From Microthrixaceae bacterium (GTDB taxonomy: Bacteria > Actinomycetota > Acidimicrobiia > Acidimicrobiales > Microtrichaceae): a stretch of 64,000 nt of DNA. The stretch covers positions 1 to 64,000 of the forward strand of contig JAMLGM010000004.1 of the NCBI GenBank assembly GCA_023957975.1, given 5' to 3'. The notes below the pieces were generated by a model. It was given only the letters and a program-made list of their open reading frames with translations. It was not told where the DNA came from and did not search any database. This document shows positions 1-9,204 of the stretch, piece by piece. Within the stretch, counting starts at the first letter, position 1. Each line of letters begins with the position of its first letter. A program made the position numbers and the translations under genes.

Positions 1-303
<303 letters not shown>

Positions 304-351
304 TGTTCTACATGGTTGTTCGTACTTGCTATCAACTTTTCAAAGATCTTG

Positions 352-470
352 GTTTCGGTGGTTTTAGCGAGAGGGTCACACCCGTTCCCATCCCGAACAC
401 GGTAGTTAAGCCTTTCAGCGCCGATGGTACTTGGGACGGGAGTCCCTGGGAGAGTAGGACGCCGCCGGAT
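352..470 (+). rRNA. rrf: 5S ribosomal RNA
   Basis: The sequence shows the conserved 5S core: CCCGTTCCCATCCCGAACAC in the loop B/C region and a GAGAGTAGG element near the 3' end. The terminal helix is formed by TTCGGTGG (about 354-361) with CCGCCGGA (about 462-469). Length (about 119 nt) is normal. It is the last gene of the rRNA operon; ends are approximate by a few bases. Confidence 0.96.
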
Positions 471-478
471 TTCGTATG

Positions 479-536
479 AAACGGGTTGGAGGAACCAGTT
501 GCTGGTTCCTCCAACCCGTTTTCGCTCGTTTTTTCC
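479..536 (+). terminator. rRNA operon terminator
   Basis: A perfect 20-bp stem (479-498 with 502-521) closes on a 3-nt TTG loop and is followed by a T-rich stretch including six T near 529-534. It begins about 10 nt after the 5S gene, so it is the intrinsic terminator of the rRNA operon. The arms are perfect, which is unusually strong. Confidence 0.95.
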
Positions 537-634
537 GCATTTAACCGCCATCAACCGAGATCGTCCAACCGAGATCTATGGCGGTGTGGGTCAACCCCTT
601 TTGTGGTCCCGCCGGTCGTACGTCCGCGTTCAAC

Positions 635-640
635 TACACT
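635..640 (+). promoter_or_regulatory. -10 box TACACT, leaderless promoter of the TPR gene
   Basis: TACACT ends 7 nt before the ATG at 648, and no Shine-Dalgarno is present. The expected transcription start coincides with the A of the ATG. This box also supports choosing 648 over an upstream in-frame ATG at 486, which would lie inside the rRNA terminator. Confidence 0.6.
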
Positions 641-647
641 CGCTCCA

Positions 648-1589
648 ATGCCATCCGATGCTCCGAAATCATCGCGGGAACCATCGCGTTCGCCCTCGAG
701 CGGTCAGAACCGCGGCTCCGGCGCGAAAGCGTCTGGAGTGCGCTCGGACGGCACACCTCGGCGCCCGAACCCCAAGGCCCGCAAGCGCATTCCGCCGCCG
801 CCGGCGCGGGAGCCAAAGCAGTGGATCCGTGACGACGAGCCGGCTTCGGGCGAGCGTCAACGCCGCAACAGCGAGGACCGGAACCGGGAGCGGGCCCGTC
901 GTGGCGACGCCCCCTTCGCCACCGAACTGTCGCCGAGTGGCGCCGGCGGTGCCGGCGGGCTCGAGCCGGAGATCGATCGTCGGGAGTTCGAGGCGCTCGC
1001 CAATTCGAAAGCCCGCGCCAAGACGTTGGCCAATCGCGTCGGCGAGGCGGCTTCGCATTTCGCCGCCGAGCGATACATCGACGCACGCCGGTTGTTGCGC
1101 CCGATTGCCGAGGAGCTCCCCGGGTCGCCGACCGTCCGCGAGTTGTACGGCCTGACCCAGTACTGCCTCGGGAATTGGAACGAGGCGGTTCGCCAACTCG
1201 AGGCGCTGCGGGCGATGCCCGGTTACAACTGCGAGCAGCACCCGGTTCTGATGGACAGCTATCGGGCGCTGAAGCGTTGGCACGAGGTCGACGAGCTCTG
1301 GGAAGAGCTGCGCGAGGTTTCTCCGTCGAAGGAGTTGATCGTCGAGGGGCGCATCGTCGCCGCCGGCGCCCTTGCGGATCGGGGGAAGCTCAAGGCGGCT
1401 GTCGATCTGCTGGAGGACGGTTGGAAGGCGCCTCGACGTCCAAAGCCCGCACACCTGAGCCAGGCCTATGCGCTCGCGGATCTGTATGAGCGATCCGGCG
1501 ACGTGATCCGGGCTCGAACGCTGATGGGCTGGGTGGCCACGATGGACCCCGGATTCTCCGACGCCGCGCAACGTGCGGAATCGATGTAA
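648..1589 (+). CDS. Tetratricopeptide-repeat protein
   Basis: A 313-residue protein. Roughly the first 110 residues are Ser/Pro/Arg-rich and probably disordered. The remainder is a helical repeat array with TPR-like spacing (Ala, Gly and aromatic positions in helix pairs such as AAERYIDARRLLRPIAEEL and YCLGNWNEAVRQLEAL). There is no signal peptide or membrane segment, so it is likely a cytoplasmic scaffold; its partner is unknown. The ATG at 648 is chosen because a TACACT -10 box sits 7 nt upstream, while the longer frame from 486 would start inside the rRNA terminator. It stands alone between the rRNA operon and the aldolase gene. A TPR fold is supported; a specific function is not. Confidence 0.8.
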   Translation: MPSDAPKSSREPSRSPSSGQNRGSGAKASGVRSDGTPRRPNPKARKRIPPPPAREPKQWIRDDEPASGERQRRNSEDRNRERARRGDAPFATELSPSGAGGAGGLEPEIDRREFEALANSKARAKTLANRVGEAASHFAAERYIDARRLLRPIAEELPGSPTVRELYGLTQYCLGNWNEAVRQLEALRAMPGYNCEQHPVLMDSYRALKRWHEVDELWEELREVSPSKELIVEGRIVAAGALADRGKLKAAVDLLEDGWKAPRRPKPAHLSQAYALADLYERSGDVIRARTLMGWVATMDPGFSDAAQRAESM

Positions 1590-1640
1590 TCGCGGATTGT
1601 TCGGTACGCTGGAACGACGTTCGCCAACCATAAGGAGAAG

Positions 1641-2693
1641 ATGGTGGATATCCAGAGCCTGCTCGGCAACGAGGCCGAGACGCTGCTGTCGCACGAGTCG
1701 AAGACCATCACGAAGGACCGACTTCACCTGCCCGGCCCCGACTTCGTGGATCGCATCTTCGCCCAGAGCGACCGCTCGCCCCAGGTCCTTCGGAACCTCC
1801 AGGCACTGTATGGCCACGGCCGTCTCGCCAACACCGGGTATGTGTCGATCCTTCCGGTCGATCAGGGCATCGAGCACACCGCTGCGGCATCCTTCGCCCC
1901 GAATCCCGAGTATTTCGACCCCGAGAACATCGTCGAATTGGCGATCGACGGCGGCTGCAACGCCGTGGCGACCACCTTTGGCGCCCTCGGTCTGATGAGC
2001 CGCAAATATGCGCACCGAATCCCGTTCATCGTGAAGGTGAACCACAACGAATTGCTCACCTACCCGAACAGCTTCGATCAGGTGCCCTTCGGTTCGGTGC
2101 AGCAGGCCTTCGACCTCGGTGCCGCCGGCATCGGCGCCACGATCTACTTCGGTTCCGAGGAGTCGCGCCGTCAGATCCGTGAGATCTCCGAGATGTTCGA
2201 AGAGGCCCACCAACTCGGCATGTTCACCGTGTTGTGGTGCTACCTGCGCAACGACGGTTTCAAGGTCGATGGGGTCGATTATCACGACGCTGCCGACACC
2301 ACCGCCCAGGCGAACCACATCGGTGCCACGATCAACGCCGATATCGTCAAGCAGAAGCTGCCGACCAAGAACGGCGGATTCAACGCCATCGGTTTCGCCA
2401 AGACCCACAAGCTGGTCTACGAAGAACTCACCACCGACAACCCGATCGACCTGTGCCGTTGGCAGGTGGCGAACGGGTACATGGGGCGTATCGGCCTCAT
2501 CAACTCGGGCGGCGAGTCGAAGGGCGAGTCCGACCTCGCCGATGCGGTGCGCACGGCGGTCATCAACAAGCGCGCCGGGGGAACCGGTCTGATCTCGGGC
2601 CGTAAGGCCTTCCAGAAGCCACGCGCCGAAGGTGTCGCCCTGCTCAACGCGATCCAGGACGTGTACCTCGACGGTTCGATCACCGTCGCCTGA
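1641..2693 (+). CDS. fbaB: Fructose-bisphosphate aldolase class I (FbaB/DhnA type)
   Basis: A 350-residue cytoplasmic enzyme that interconverts fructose 1,6-bisphosphate with dihydroxyacetone phosphate and glyceraldehyde 3-phosphate in glycolysis and gluconeogenesis. It has the landmarks of the bacterial/archaeal Schiff-base aldolase family: [10 protein letters not shown] near the N-terminus, a KVNHNE strand, [11 protein letters not shown], and a phosphate-binding C-terminal [10 protein letters not shown] ... [15 protein letters not shown]. Length matches E. coli FbaB (about 350). The ATG is preceded by AAGGAG at 1632-1637, a good ribosome site. The catalytic lysine cannot be fixed without an alignment. 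The gene is followed at 14 nt by a phosphatase gene, possibly co-transcribed. Confidence 0.95.
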   Translation: MVDIQSLLGNEAETLLSHESKTITKDRLHLPGPDFVDRIFAQSDRSPQVLRNLQALYGHGRLANTGYVSILPVDQGIEHTAAASFAPNPEYFDPENIVELAIDGGCNAVATTFGALGLMSRKYAHRIPFIVKVNHNELLTYPNSFDQVPFGSVQQAFDLGAAGIGATIYFGSEESRRQIREISEMFEEAHQLGMFTVLWCYLRNDGFKVDGVDYHDAADTTAQANHIGATINADIVKQKLPTKNGGFNAIGFAKTHKLVYEELTTDNPIDLCRWQVANGYMGRIGLINSGGESKGESDLADAVRTAVINKRAGGTGLISGRKAFQKPRAEGVALLNAIQDVYLDGSITVA

Positions 2694-2707
2694 TCCGGCC
2701 GCTGGCG

Positions 2708-3508
2708 GTGACCACCTGGGTCCTCGACCTCGACGGGGTGATGTGGCGTGGCGACACGTCGATCCCCGGGTCCGCCGACGCGGTCGCAGCACTCGACGCC
2801 GCCGGGCACACGGTGGCGTTCTGTACGAACAACTCGTCGCAGCGGATCGGCTTCTACATCGAGAAGCTGATCCGCTTCGGCGTTGTGGAGACCATCGCGT
2901 CGCGGACCGTCAGCTCGGCGACCGCGGCGGGAACGCTGATCGAAGCGGGTGAACGCGTGTTGTTGTGCGCCGGCGAGGGGGCGCGCGAGGCGGTCGAGGA
3001 CGCGGGAGGGGAACTCGTCGACGATCCCCGCGCTGCCGAGCGGGTGATCGTGGGGTTCCACCGCAGCTTCGACTACGACGCCATGTTGGGTGCCACCCGG
3101 GCGGTGCTCGGCGGCGCGACGCTGCTGGCCACCAACGACGACCCGATCTATCCCGCCGCGGATGGGCCGGCCCCCGGCGGCGGGGCGATCCTCGCCTCGA
3201 TCGTTGCGGCGACGAGCCAGGCTCCGACGGTCGCGGGCAAACCCCATGAGCCGATGGCGGCGCTGATCCGGGCCAGGTTCACCGATTCCACCGGCTCTGG
3301 CGGCTCCATGGCCCCCGAAGCACCGTCGGCTGGCGTCTTCGTCGGGGATTCACCGCGAACCGACGGTGCGATGGCGGCACGGCTGGGCTGGCCCTTCGCC
3401 ATGGTGTTGTCGGGCAATCACACACACAGCGACGAGGCCTGGCAGGCCCCGAACCTCGCCGACCTCGTCGAGGGTTACCTGCACGGGTCGGAGCGCTTCG
3501 GTGGCTAG
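2708..3508 (+). CDS. HAD-superfamily phosphatase, NagD-like (subfamily IIA)
   Basis: A 266-residue hydrolase beginning at GTG. HAD motif I is DLDGVMW (nucleophile and acid Asp at residues 7 and 9), motif II is FCTNNSS, a conserved Lys lies in AGKPHEPM, and motif IV is VFVGDSPRTDG. The cap domain sits between motifs II and III as in NagD and phosphoglycolate/4-nitrophenyl phosphatases. The substrate cannot be read from sequence; a metabolite-repair role near the glycolytic aldolase is only a guess. The stop codon overlaps the start of tlyA by 8 nt, so the two are translationally coupled. Confidence 0.88.
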   Translation: MTTWVLDLDGVMWRGDTSIPGSADAVAALDAAGHTVAFCTNNSSQRIGFYIEKLIRFGVVETIASRTVSSATAAGTLIEAGERVLLCAGEGAREAVEDAGGELVDDPRAAERVIVGFHRSFDYDAMLGATRAVLGGATLLATNDDPIYPAADGPAPGGGAILASIVAATSQAPTVAGKPHEPMAALIRARFTDSTGSGGSMAPEAPSAGVFVGDSPRTDGAMAARLGWPFAMVLSGNHTHSDEAWQAPNLADLVEGYLHGSERFGG

Positions 3509-4331
3509 CCGTCGCCGCCTCGACGCGGAGCTGGTCCGCCGCAAGATCGTCGACAGCCGCTCCGAAGCACAGCGCCTCATCGAAAAGCGCGCGGTGACGG
3601 TGAACGGATCGATCGCCGACAAGGCGGCCCGGCAGGTCGACCCGGGTGACGCGATCGAACTGGTCGGCCCGAAGAAGCGCTACGTCAGCCGCGGGGGAGA
3701 CAAGCTCGCCGCGGCACTCGATGCGTTCGGGATCGACCCAGCCGGGATGACGGTGCTCGACGCCGGCGCCTCGACCGGAGGTTTCACCGATTGTTGCCTG
3801 CAACGTGGTGCAGCCAGGGTGATCGCCGTCGACGTCGGCTACAACCAACTCCACGAACGGCTGCGGTCCCACGAGCGCGTCGAGAGTCATGAGCGCTTCC
3901 ACGTCAAGGATCTGACCCCACAGCAGTTCGGACTCGTCGACCTGTTGGTGGCGGATCTGTCGTTCATCTCGTTGCGCAGCGTGGCTCGGCCGCTGTTGAG
4001 CGTCGTGGCGCCGGGTGCCGACCTGGTGGTGCTCGTGAAGCCGCAGTTCGAAGCCGGCCGCTCCGAGGTGTCGAAGGGCAAGGGGATCATCACCGATCCC
4101 GAGATCCACGCCCGCACCGTGGCCGAGGTGAGCGAGGCCTTCGAGGCGCTCGGCGCGACCCGTTTGGGTTCGATCGAATCGCCGATACACGGCGCCCAGG
4201 GCAACACCGAATTCCTGGTGTGGTTCCGGCGCAGCGCTTCGGAATTGCCCGACGCCGACCTCGGCGGAGCCCGTATCGTCGGCGAAGCCCGTATCGTCGG
4301 AGAGAGCCCGCCGCGAGGTACCCGGACATGA
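3501..4331 (+). CDS. tlyA: TlyA family rRNA 2'-O-methyltransferase
   Basis: A 276-residue protein. An N-terminal S4 RNA-binding domain (about residues 1-60, LVRRKIVDSRSEAQRLIEKR) precedes an FtsJ-like Rossmann methyltransferase with SAM motif DAGASTGGFTDCCL and the conserved KPQFEAGR loop. The family methylates cytidines of 16S and 23S rRNA; it was once named hemolysin. GTG at 3501 is chosen because the S4 domain starts immediately there and it overlaps the previous stop. The C-terminus carries a short duplication (ARIVGEARIVGE). The tlyA-nadK-recN order is conserved in actinobacteria. Confidence 0.93.
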   Translation: MASRRRLDAELVRRKIVDSRSEAQRLIEKRAVTVNGSIADKAARQVDPGDAIELVGPKKRYVSRGGDKLAAALDAFGIDPAGMTVLDAGASTGGFTDCCLQRGAARVIAVDVGYNQLHERLRSHERVESHERFHVKDLTPQQFGLVDLLVADLSFISLRSVARPLLSVVAPGADLVVLVKPQFEAGRSEVSKGKGIITDPEIHARTVAEVSEAFEALGATRLGSIESPIHGAQGNTEFLVWFRRSASELPDADLGGARIVGEARIVGESPPRGTRT

Positions 4332-5191
4332 GCGCATTCGGATTCTTGTTGCACGGCGACCGCGACCTCGCTCGAAGCCTCGGTGCCGATCTGACCCGGT
4401 GGCTGATCGAACGGGGCCACGAGGTCCGGCTGCTGGAGCGCGACGCGGCACGGGCGGGGTACCCGACGTTGGCCTTCGAGGAATCGGAGTTCGCCGCGGG
4501 CCTCGACCTGATCGTGGGCATCGGCGGGGACGGCACGATGCTCGACGCCGTGACCCTCGCCACGGCCGACGACATCGCGGTGCTCGGCATCAACGTTGGC
4601 CAACTCGGCTATCTGACCGCCGTCGAACCCGAACACGCACACGGAGCGATCAAGCGGTTCCTGGCCGGGGCCTACACGATCGAGGACCGGATGCGGATCG
4701 GCGGGGTGGCCCGGCGGGCCAACGGAACCCAGGAGGTGATTTCGCCGGCGTTGAACGAAGTGTTGGTCGAGCGGGCCGAACTCGGTCACACGATCCGCGT
4801 CGATGTCGCCCTCGACGGTGCCCCGTTCACCCCCTATGTCGCCGATGCCATCATCTTGGCGACGCCGACCGGGTCGACCGCATATGCGTTCAGTGCCCGC
4901 GGTCCGATCATGGATCCGCGGATGAGCGCGCAGGTGCTCGTGCCGGTGGCGCCCCATATGTTGTTCGACCGGCCGCTGGTGCTGGCGCCGACGTCGATGG
5001 TGCGTATGACGGTGAGTGGCAGTCGTCCGGCGCACCTGTCGGTGGACGGCCATTCGGAGATGCACCTCGACCCGGGAGACTCGATTCTGTGCACCGCAGC
5101 GGACACGCCGGCGCGCCTGGTGCGGTTCCCGAGCCCGAACCGGCATCACCACCACGTGCTGAAGACCAAGTTCGGACTCCCGGATCGCTGA
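4328..5191 (+). CDS. nadK: NAD kinase
   Basis: A 287-residue cytoplasmic kinase that phosphorylates NAD to NADP. It has the GGDGT motif at residues 66-70, the NVGQLGYLT segment, the LNEVLVERAE nucleotide-binding region and the TPTGSTAYAFSARGPI motif. The ATG sits in an ATGA overlap with the tlyA stop. Length is normal for actinobacterial PpnK. Confidence 0.97.
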   Translation: MSAFGFLLHGDRDLARSLGADLTRWLIERGHEVRLLERDAARAGYPTLAFEESEFAAGLDLIVGIGGDGTMLDAVTLATADDIAVLGINVGQLGYLTAVEPEHAHGAIKRFLAGAYTIEDRMRIGGVARRANGTQEVISPALNEVLVERAELGHTIRVDVALDGAPFTPYVADAIILATPTGSTAYAFSARGPIMDPRMSAQVLVPVAPHMLFDRPLVLAPTSMVRMTVSGSRPAHLSVDGHSEMHLDPGDSILCTAADTPARLVRFPSPNRHHHHVLKTKFGLPDR

Positions 5192-5290
5192 ACCTCCGCC
5201 GAACTGCCGCCCAGCGCTGTGGCCAGCACTGGACCGGCACTGTGCCGGCAGGGTCTGTGTCGGTGAGGTGAGGGGAGATGGCCGCGGCAC

Positions 5291-5296
5291 TAGGCT
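5291..5296 (+). promoter_or_regulatory. -10 box TAGGCT upstream of recN
   Basis: TAGGCT ends 10 nt before the recN ATG with no Shine-Dalgarno between them, compatible with a leaderless or nearly leaderless transcript. Confidence 0.5.
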
Positions 5297-5306
5297 CGCC
5301 GACGCC

Positions 5307-6935
5307 ATGTTGATCGAGCTTGCCGTGCGTGATCTGGGCGTGATCGCCGACCTTCGTCTCGATTTCGGGGCGGGGATGAGCGCGTTGACCGGTGAGACCG
5401 GGGCGGGCAAGACGATGGTGATCGAGGCTCTCGGATTGCTGCTCGGAGCCAAGGCCGATCCGTCCCGTGTGCGTCCGGGGGCCGAGCGCAGCGTGATCGA
5501 AGGCCGTTTCGTCGACGCCGAAGGTCAGGAGCGGATCCTCAAAAGGGTCGTGCTCGCCGAGGGTCGTTCACGCTGCTACGCGGACGGGGAGATGGTCTCG
5601 GCGGCGGCGCTCGCCGAACTGGGGGCGCAGCTCGTGGAGATCTGTGGGCAGCACAGCCACCAGCAGCTTCAGTCGGCTCGTAGCCAGCGCGAGGCGCTCG
5701 ACCGCTTCGCCGGCATCGACCTCGAACCGTGGCACGCCGCCCGGAGACAGTGCCGCGACCTGGCCGACCGGCTCGACGCCCTCGGCGGCGACGATCGCGC
5801 CCGGGCCCGCGAGATCGACCTGTTGCGTTACCAGCTCGAGGAGTTGGACCGCGCCGCCATCGAGGACCCGAACGAGGACGAGGCCCTCAGCGAGGAGGAG
5901 GATCGACTCGCCGATGCCGTCGCCCACGTCGGAGCGGGAAGCGAGGCGATCGCTGCGCTCCACGGCGACGAATCCTCGGCGGCGCCGTTGGCGTCGGCGG
6001 CAGACCGCATCGGCGAGGCGGTGGCGGCCCTTGCCTCGCGGTCGCCGTTCGCCGCGATCGGGGTTCGGCTTCAGGGGCTGAGTGCGGAGCTGTCCGACGC
6101 CGTGGATGAGCTGCGGTCGCTCACCGAGTCGATCGAACCCGACCCGGAGCGTCTCGACGAGATCCGGTCTCGCCGTCAACTGCTCGTCGAGTTGCGCCGC
6201 AAGTACGGCGATTCGCTCGCCGAGGTGATGGAGATGCATCGCGAACTCGCCGAGCGTCTCGACGAATTGACCGGCCACGAGGCCCGCGCCGCCAAGCTCG
6301 AGGCCGAACTCCGCGCCGCCCAGGCGGTCGAGGCCACCGAACGGGAGCGGGTGTATTCGGCTCGGGTGGCGGCTGCGCCGAAGCTGGCAGCGGCAGTGCA
6401 GGATCATCTCGGCGAGGTCGCCCTGCCCAATGCGAGGGTCGAGATTCGCGTATCGAACGGGGGCGAGTCATCCGCGGAGTCGGGCGGCGACGTCGAGTTC
6501 GCCATGAGTACCAACCCGGGCATGGCGCCGGCGCCGATCGCCAAGGCCGCTTCGGGTGGCGAGTTGTCCCGGGCGATGCTGGCCCTGCACCAGGTGCTGA
6601 GCTCGGGCGCGCCGACGATGGTGTTCGACGAGGTCGACGCCGGGATCGGCGGCACCGCAGCGACCGCGGTGGGCCGGGCACTCGCGCGGGTCGCTTCGTC
6701 GCGACAGGTGCTGGTGGTGACCCACCTGCCCCAGGTCGCGGCCCACGCGGATGCTCAGTTCTCGGTCGAAAAGAGCGGCGAGGATCTCGCCGTGTCGACG
6801 ATTCGCACCCTCGACGACGACGAGCGCGTGATTGAGTTGAGCCGCATGTTGTCGGGCAGCCCCGACAGCGACGCCGCCCGCGCCCATGCGGCCGAACTGC
6901 TGAGCTCGGCAGGCCGCGGCTCGGGGGCGCAATGA
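5307..6935 (+). CDS. recN: DNA repair protein RecN
   Basis: A 542-residue SMC-like ATPase acting in double-strand break repair. Walker A is GETGAGKT (residues 29-36). The middle is a long charged helical region consistent with a coiled coil. The C-terminal half has the ABC signature ASGGELSRAML and Walker B MVFDEVDAGIGG. Length matches E. coli RecN (553). The ATG at 5307 is preferred over an upstream in-frame GTG at 5268, because homologues begin directly with the first beta strand (MLIELAVRDLGVI) and a -10 box lies just upstream. The stop overlaps steA (ATGA). Confidence 0.95.
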   Translation: MLIELAVRDLGVIADLRLDFGAGMSALTGETGAGKTMVIEALGLLLGAKADPSRVRPGAERSVIEGRFVDAEGQERILKRVVLAEGRSRCYADGEMVSAAALAELGAQLVEICGQHSHQQLQSARSQREALDRFAGIDLEPWHAARRQCRDLADRLDALGGDDRARAREIDLLRYQLEELDRAAIEDPNEDEALSEEEDRLADAVAHVGAGSEAIAALHGDESSAAPLASAADRIGEAVAALASRSPFAAIGVRLQGLSAELSDAVDELRSLTESIEPDPERLDEIRSRRQLLVELRRKYGDSLAEVMEMHRELAERLDELTGHEARAAKLEAELRAAQAVEATERERVYSARVAAAPKLAAAVQDHLGEVALPNARVEIRVSNGGESSAESGGDVEFAMSTNPGMAPAPIAKAASGGELSRAMLALHQVLSSGAPTMVFDEVDAGIGGTAATAVGRALARVASSRQVLVVTHLPQVAAHADAQFSVEKSGEDLAVSTIRTLDDDERVIELSRMLSGSPDSDAARAHAAELLSSAGRGSGAQ

Positions 6936-8056
6936 CCCAGCCGATCACCGGCGCGGCCTTCGCCGACGCTCGAACCAAGGACCTCGTCAAGCGGCTGCTG
7001 CCCGGACAGATCGCGGTGATCGACCACCGCGACCTCGATCGGGTGGCGGCCGAGACGCTGGTCGAGTCGGGGATCGCCGCGGTCATCAACGCGGACGAGT
7101 CGAGTTCTGGCCGCTACCCGAACGAGGGGCCGATCATCGTGTTGGAGGCGGGGATCGCCCTCGTCGACCGGGTCGGCGCGCAGATCATGGACGCCGTGTC
7201 CGACGGGCTCGAGGTGACCATCGATCCCGATGGCCGTATCAGCGCGGACGGCGAGACGATCGGCCATGGGGTGCGCCAGAGCCTCGAGTCGATTCACGAG
7301 ATCCACGAGGAGTCGCGCAAGAACCTGGGCCAGGAGTTCATCCGCTTCATCGAAAACACCGTCGAGTATTTCGATCACAACCAGGACCTGGTGAGCGACG
7401 ATCTCGAGATCCCCGATGTCGGCATCGACTTTGAGGGCCGTCACGTGCTGATGGTGGTGCGCGGTCACGATTACCGCGAAGACCTGACCCTGCTGCGCAA
7501 CAGCGGATATGTCGCCGAGCAACGTCCGTTGCTCATCGGCGTGGACGGCGGAGCGGACGCGTTGTTGGAACTCGGCATGACCCCCGATGTGATCGTGGGG
7601 GATTTCGATTCGGTGACCGAGCAGGCGCTGCGCAGCGGCGCGAAGCTCGTCGTTCACGCCTTCCCCGACGGGCGGGCGCCGGGGGCGGAACGTCTCGACG
7701 AACTCGGCTGCGACTACGCGGTGTTCAAGGCCTCGGGGACGAGCGAGGACATCGCGATGTTGATGGCCTACAACCAGGGCGCCGAGCTGATCGTCGCCGT
7801 CGGGACCCACAGTTCGATGGTCGACTTTCTCGACAAGGGTCGCTCCGGCATGGCCTCGACGATCCTGACCCGGATGAAGGTCGGCCCCGCACTCGTCGAC
7901 GCCAAGGGGGTGAGCCGCCTCTACCACTCGGGGGTGCGCAAGCGCGACCTGCTCCTGTTGGTCGTCGGCGCGCTCATCGCCATCGCCATCATCATCGTCG
8001 TATCGGATCCGGTGCGACTCGTGATCCACTCGATCTGGTCGGATCTGACGGGCTGA
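6932..8056 (+). CDS. steA: SteA-like septation protein
   Basis: A 374-residue protein with a thiamin-pyrophosphokinase-like fold in its middle (GVDGGADALLELGMTPDVIVGDFDS) and one C-terminal membrane segment (about 338-357, hydrophobic run before SDPVRLV). In Corynebacterium glutamicum SteA and SteB form a cytokinesis complex; the M. tuberculosis homologue is Rv1697. The topology (cytoplasmic domain, membrane anchor at the C-terminus) and the adjacent steB support this assignment. It overlaps recN by 4 nt. Confidence 0.87.
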   Translation: MTQPITGAAFADARTKDLVKRLLPGQIAVIDHRDLDRVAAETLVESGIAAVINADESSSGRYPNEGPIIVLEAGIALVDRVGAQIMDAVSDGLEVTIDPDGRISADGETIGHGVRQSLESIHEIHEESRKNLGQEFIRFIENTVEYFDHNQDLVSDDLEIPDVGIDFEGRHVLMVVRGHDYREDLTLLRNSGYVAEQRPLLIGVDGGADALLELGMTPDVIVGDFDSVTEQALRSGAKLVVHAFPDGRAPGAERLDELGCDYAVFKASGTSEDIAMLMAYNQGAELIVAVGTHSSMVDFLDKGRSGMASTILTRMKVGPALVDAKGVSRLYHSGVRKRDLLLLVVGALIAIAIIIVVSDPVRLVIHSIWSDLTG

Positions 8057-8064
8057 GGAGCCAC

Positions 8065-9204
8065 ATGATCAACCTTCGTTTCCACATCGTGAGCATCGTT
8101 GCGGTCTTCTTGGCGCTCGCCATCGGCATCTTGACCGGCTCCACCCTGCTCGACCGTGCGACCATTCAGGTGCTCGAGGATCGCCAGCAGAGCCTCGATG
8201 ACCGCAACGAGGAACTGCGCGGCCGGGTTGCGGCGCTCGAGGACAACACCAAGCGCCGCGACCTCGCCCAGGCGGCCCTCGACGATCAGGCGTTGGCCGA
8301 GTTGGTTCCCGGTCTGGTCGCCGACGAGCCGTTGCTGTTGATCGCCGCTCGGGGGATCGACGAGGACACGGTGAACGGCACCTCGGAATTGTTGGCCGAC
8401 GCCGGTGCGAACGTGTTGGGCACCGCCTGGTTCGACGAACGCCTCGACCTTCGCGAGGCCCAGGTGCGTACCCGGCTCGCAGCGGCGTTGGACGTGTCGG
8501 ATTCGACGTTGGCGGCGCTGGTGGAGGCCCTGGCGGTTCCGCTGAGCGTTCCGACGCCTGCCACGACCACGACGACCGCCGCATCGGTGGACCCTGCGGC
8601 ACCGGTCGATCCCGCCGCACCGGTCGACCCTGCGGCACCGGTCGATCCCGCCGCTCCGGTCGACCCTGCCGCGCCGGTCGACGACCAGGCCCAACCGCCG
8701 GAGGGGGCGACGACGCAGGATCCGACGCCCGAATCGGGGATTGACGCGCCGCTCGCGTTGCTTCGGGCGCTCGTCGACGGCGGGTTTGTCGACTGGTCGG
8801 CTCCGAACGGCACCGAGTCCATGCCCTCGGAGTTGCCGGCCGGCGCCGTTCAGCTGCTCGTGGTGTCCGGTGAGGGCGCCGAGTTGGCCGACGACGGGTT
8901 CCTCATGCCGCTCGTCGGAGCGCTCGCCGCCCATCGTCCGGGGGTGATCGTCGGGGAGGTGCAGCGGCCGCGCAGCGATATGGAACAGCTCAGCGATGCC
9001 TCCCATGAACGGCGCGGCGCGGTGGTCGATCCCATCCGAAGCGATTCGACGCTGTCCGGGCGGGTCGTCACCGTCGACAACGTGGACGAGCCGTGGGGCA
9101 AGCTGGCGGTGGTGTTCGCACTCGCGGGAATCGATCCACTCGAGTTCGGCGCGTTCGGGATGGCGTCGAGCGCCGATGCCGTCCTGCCGGATCTCGGCGG
9201 ATGA
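8065..9204 (+). CDS. steB: SteB/MctB-like membrane protein
   Basis: A 379-residue protein with one N-terminal membrane helix (about 5-27), a coiled-coil-like stretch (LEDRQQSLDDRNEELRGRVA), then an extracytoplasmic domain of the DUF3186 type, described as copper transporter MctB in mycobacteria and SteB in corynebacteria. Next to steA the cell-division reading is more likely. The middle contains five 18-nt tandem units encoding VDPAAP, a flexible linker absent from typical homologues as far as I recall. The stop overlaps murJ (ATGA). Confidence 0.83.
   Translation: MINLRFHIVSIVAVFLALAIGILTGSTLLDRATIQVLEDRQQSLDDRNEELRGRVAALEDNTKRRDLAQAALDDQALAELVPGLVADEPLLLIAARGIDEDTVNGTSELLADAGANVLGTAWFDERLDLREAQVRTRLAAALDVSDSTLAALVEALAVPLSVPTPATTTTTAASVDPAAPVDPAAPVDPAAPVDPAAPVDPAAPVDDQAQPPEGATTQDPTPESGIDAPLALLRALVDGGFVDWSAPNGTESMPSELPAGAVQLLVVSGEGAELADDGFLMPLVGALAAHRPGVIVGEVQRPRSDMEQLSDASHERRGAVVDPIRSDSTLSGRVVTVDNVDEPWGKLAVVFALAGIDPLEFGAFGMASSADAVLPDLGG
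8587..8676 (+). repeat. Five 18-bp tandem units (VDPAAP) in steB
   Basis: Units begin at 8587, 8605, 8623, 8641 and 8659. Copies 1 and 3 resemble each other, as do 2 and 4, giving a 36-bp superperiod that points to a stepwise duplication. Frame is kept. Confidence 0.9.

Noticed and set aside
486..647. N-terminal extension of the TPR gene from ATG 486
   Set aside because: It would start inside the rRNA terminator hairpin, and a -10 box sits just before ATG 648.
669..2792. A 707-codon minus-strand frame over the TPR and aldolase genes
   Set aside because: Antisense to the well-supported aldolase; no start signal or motif.
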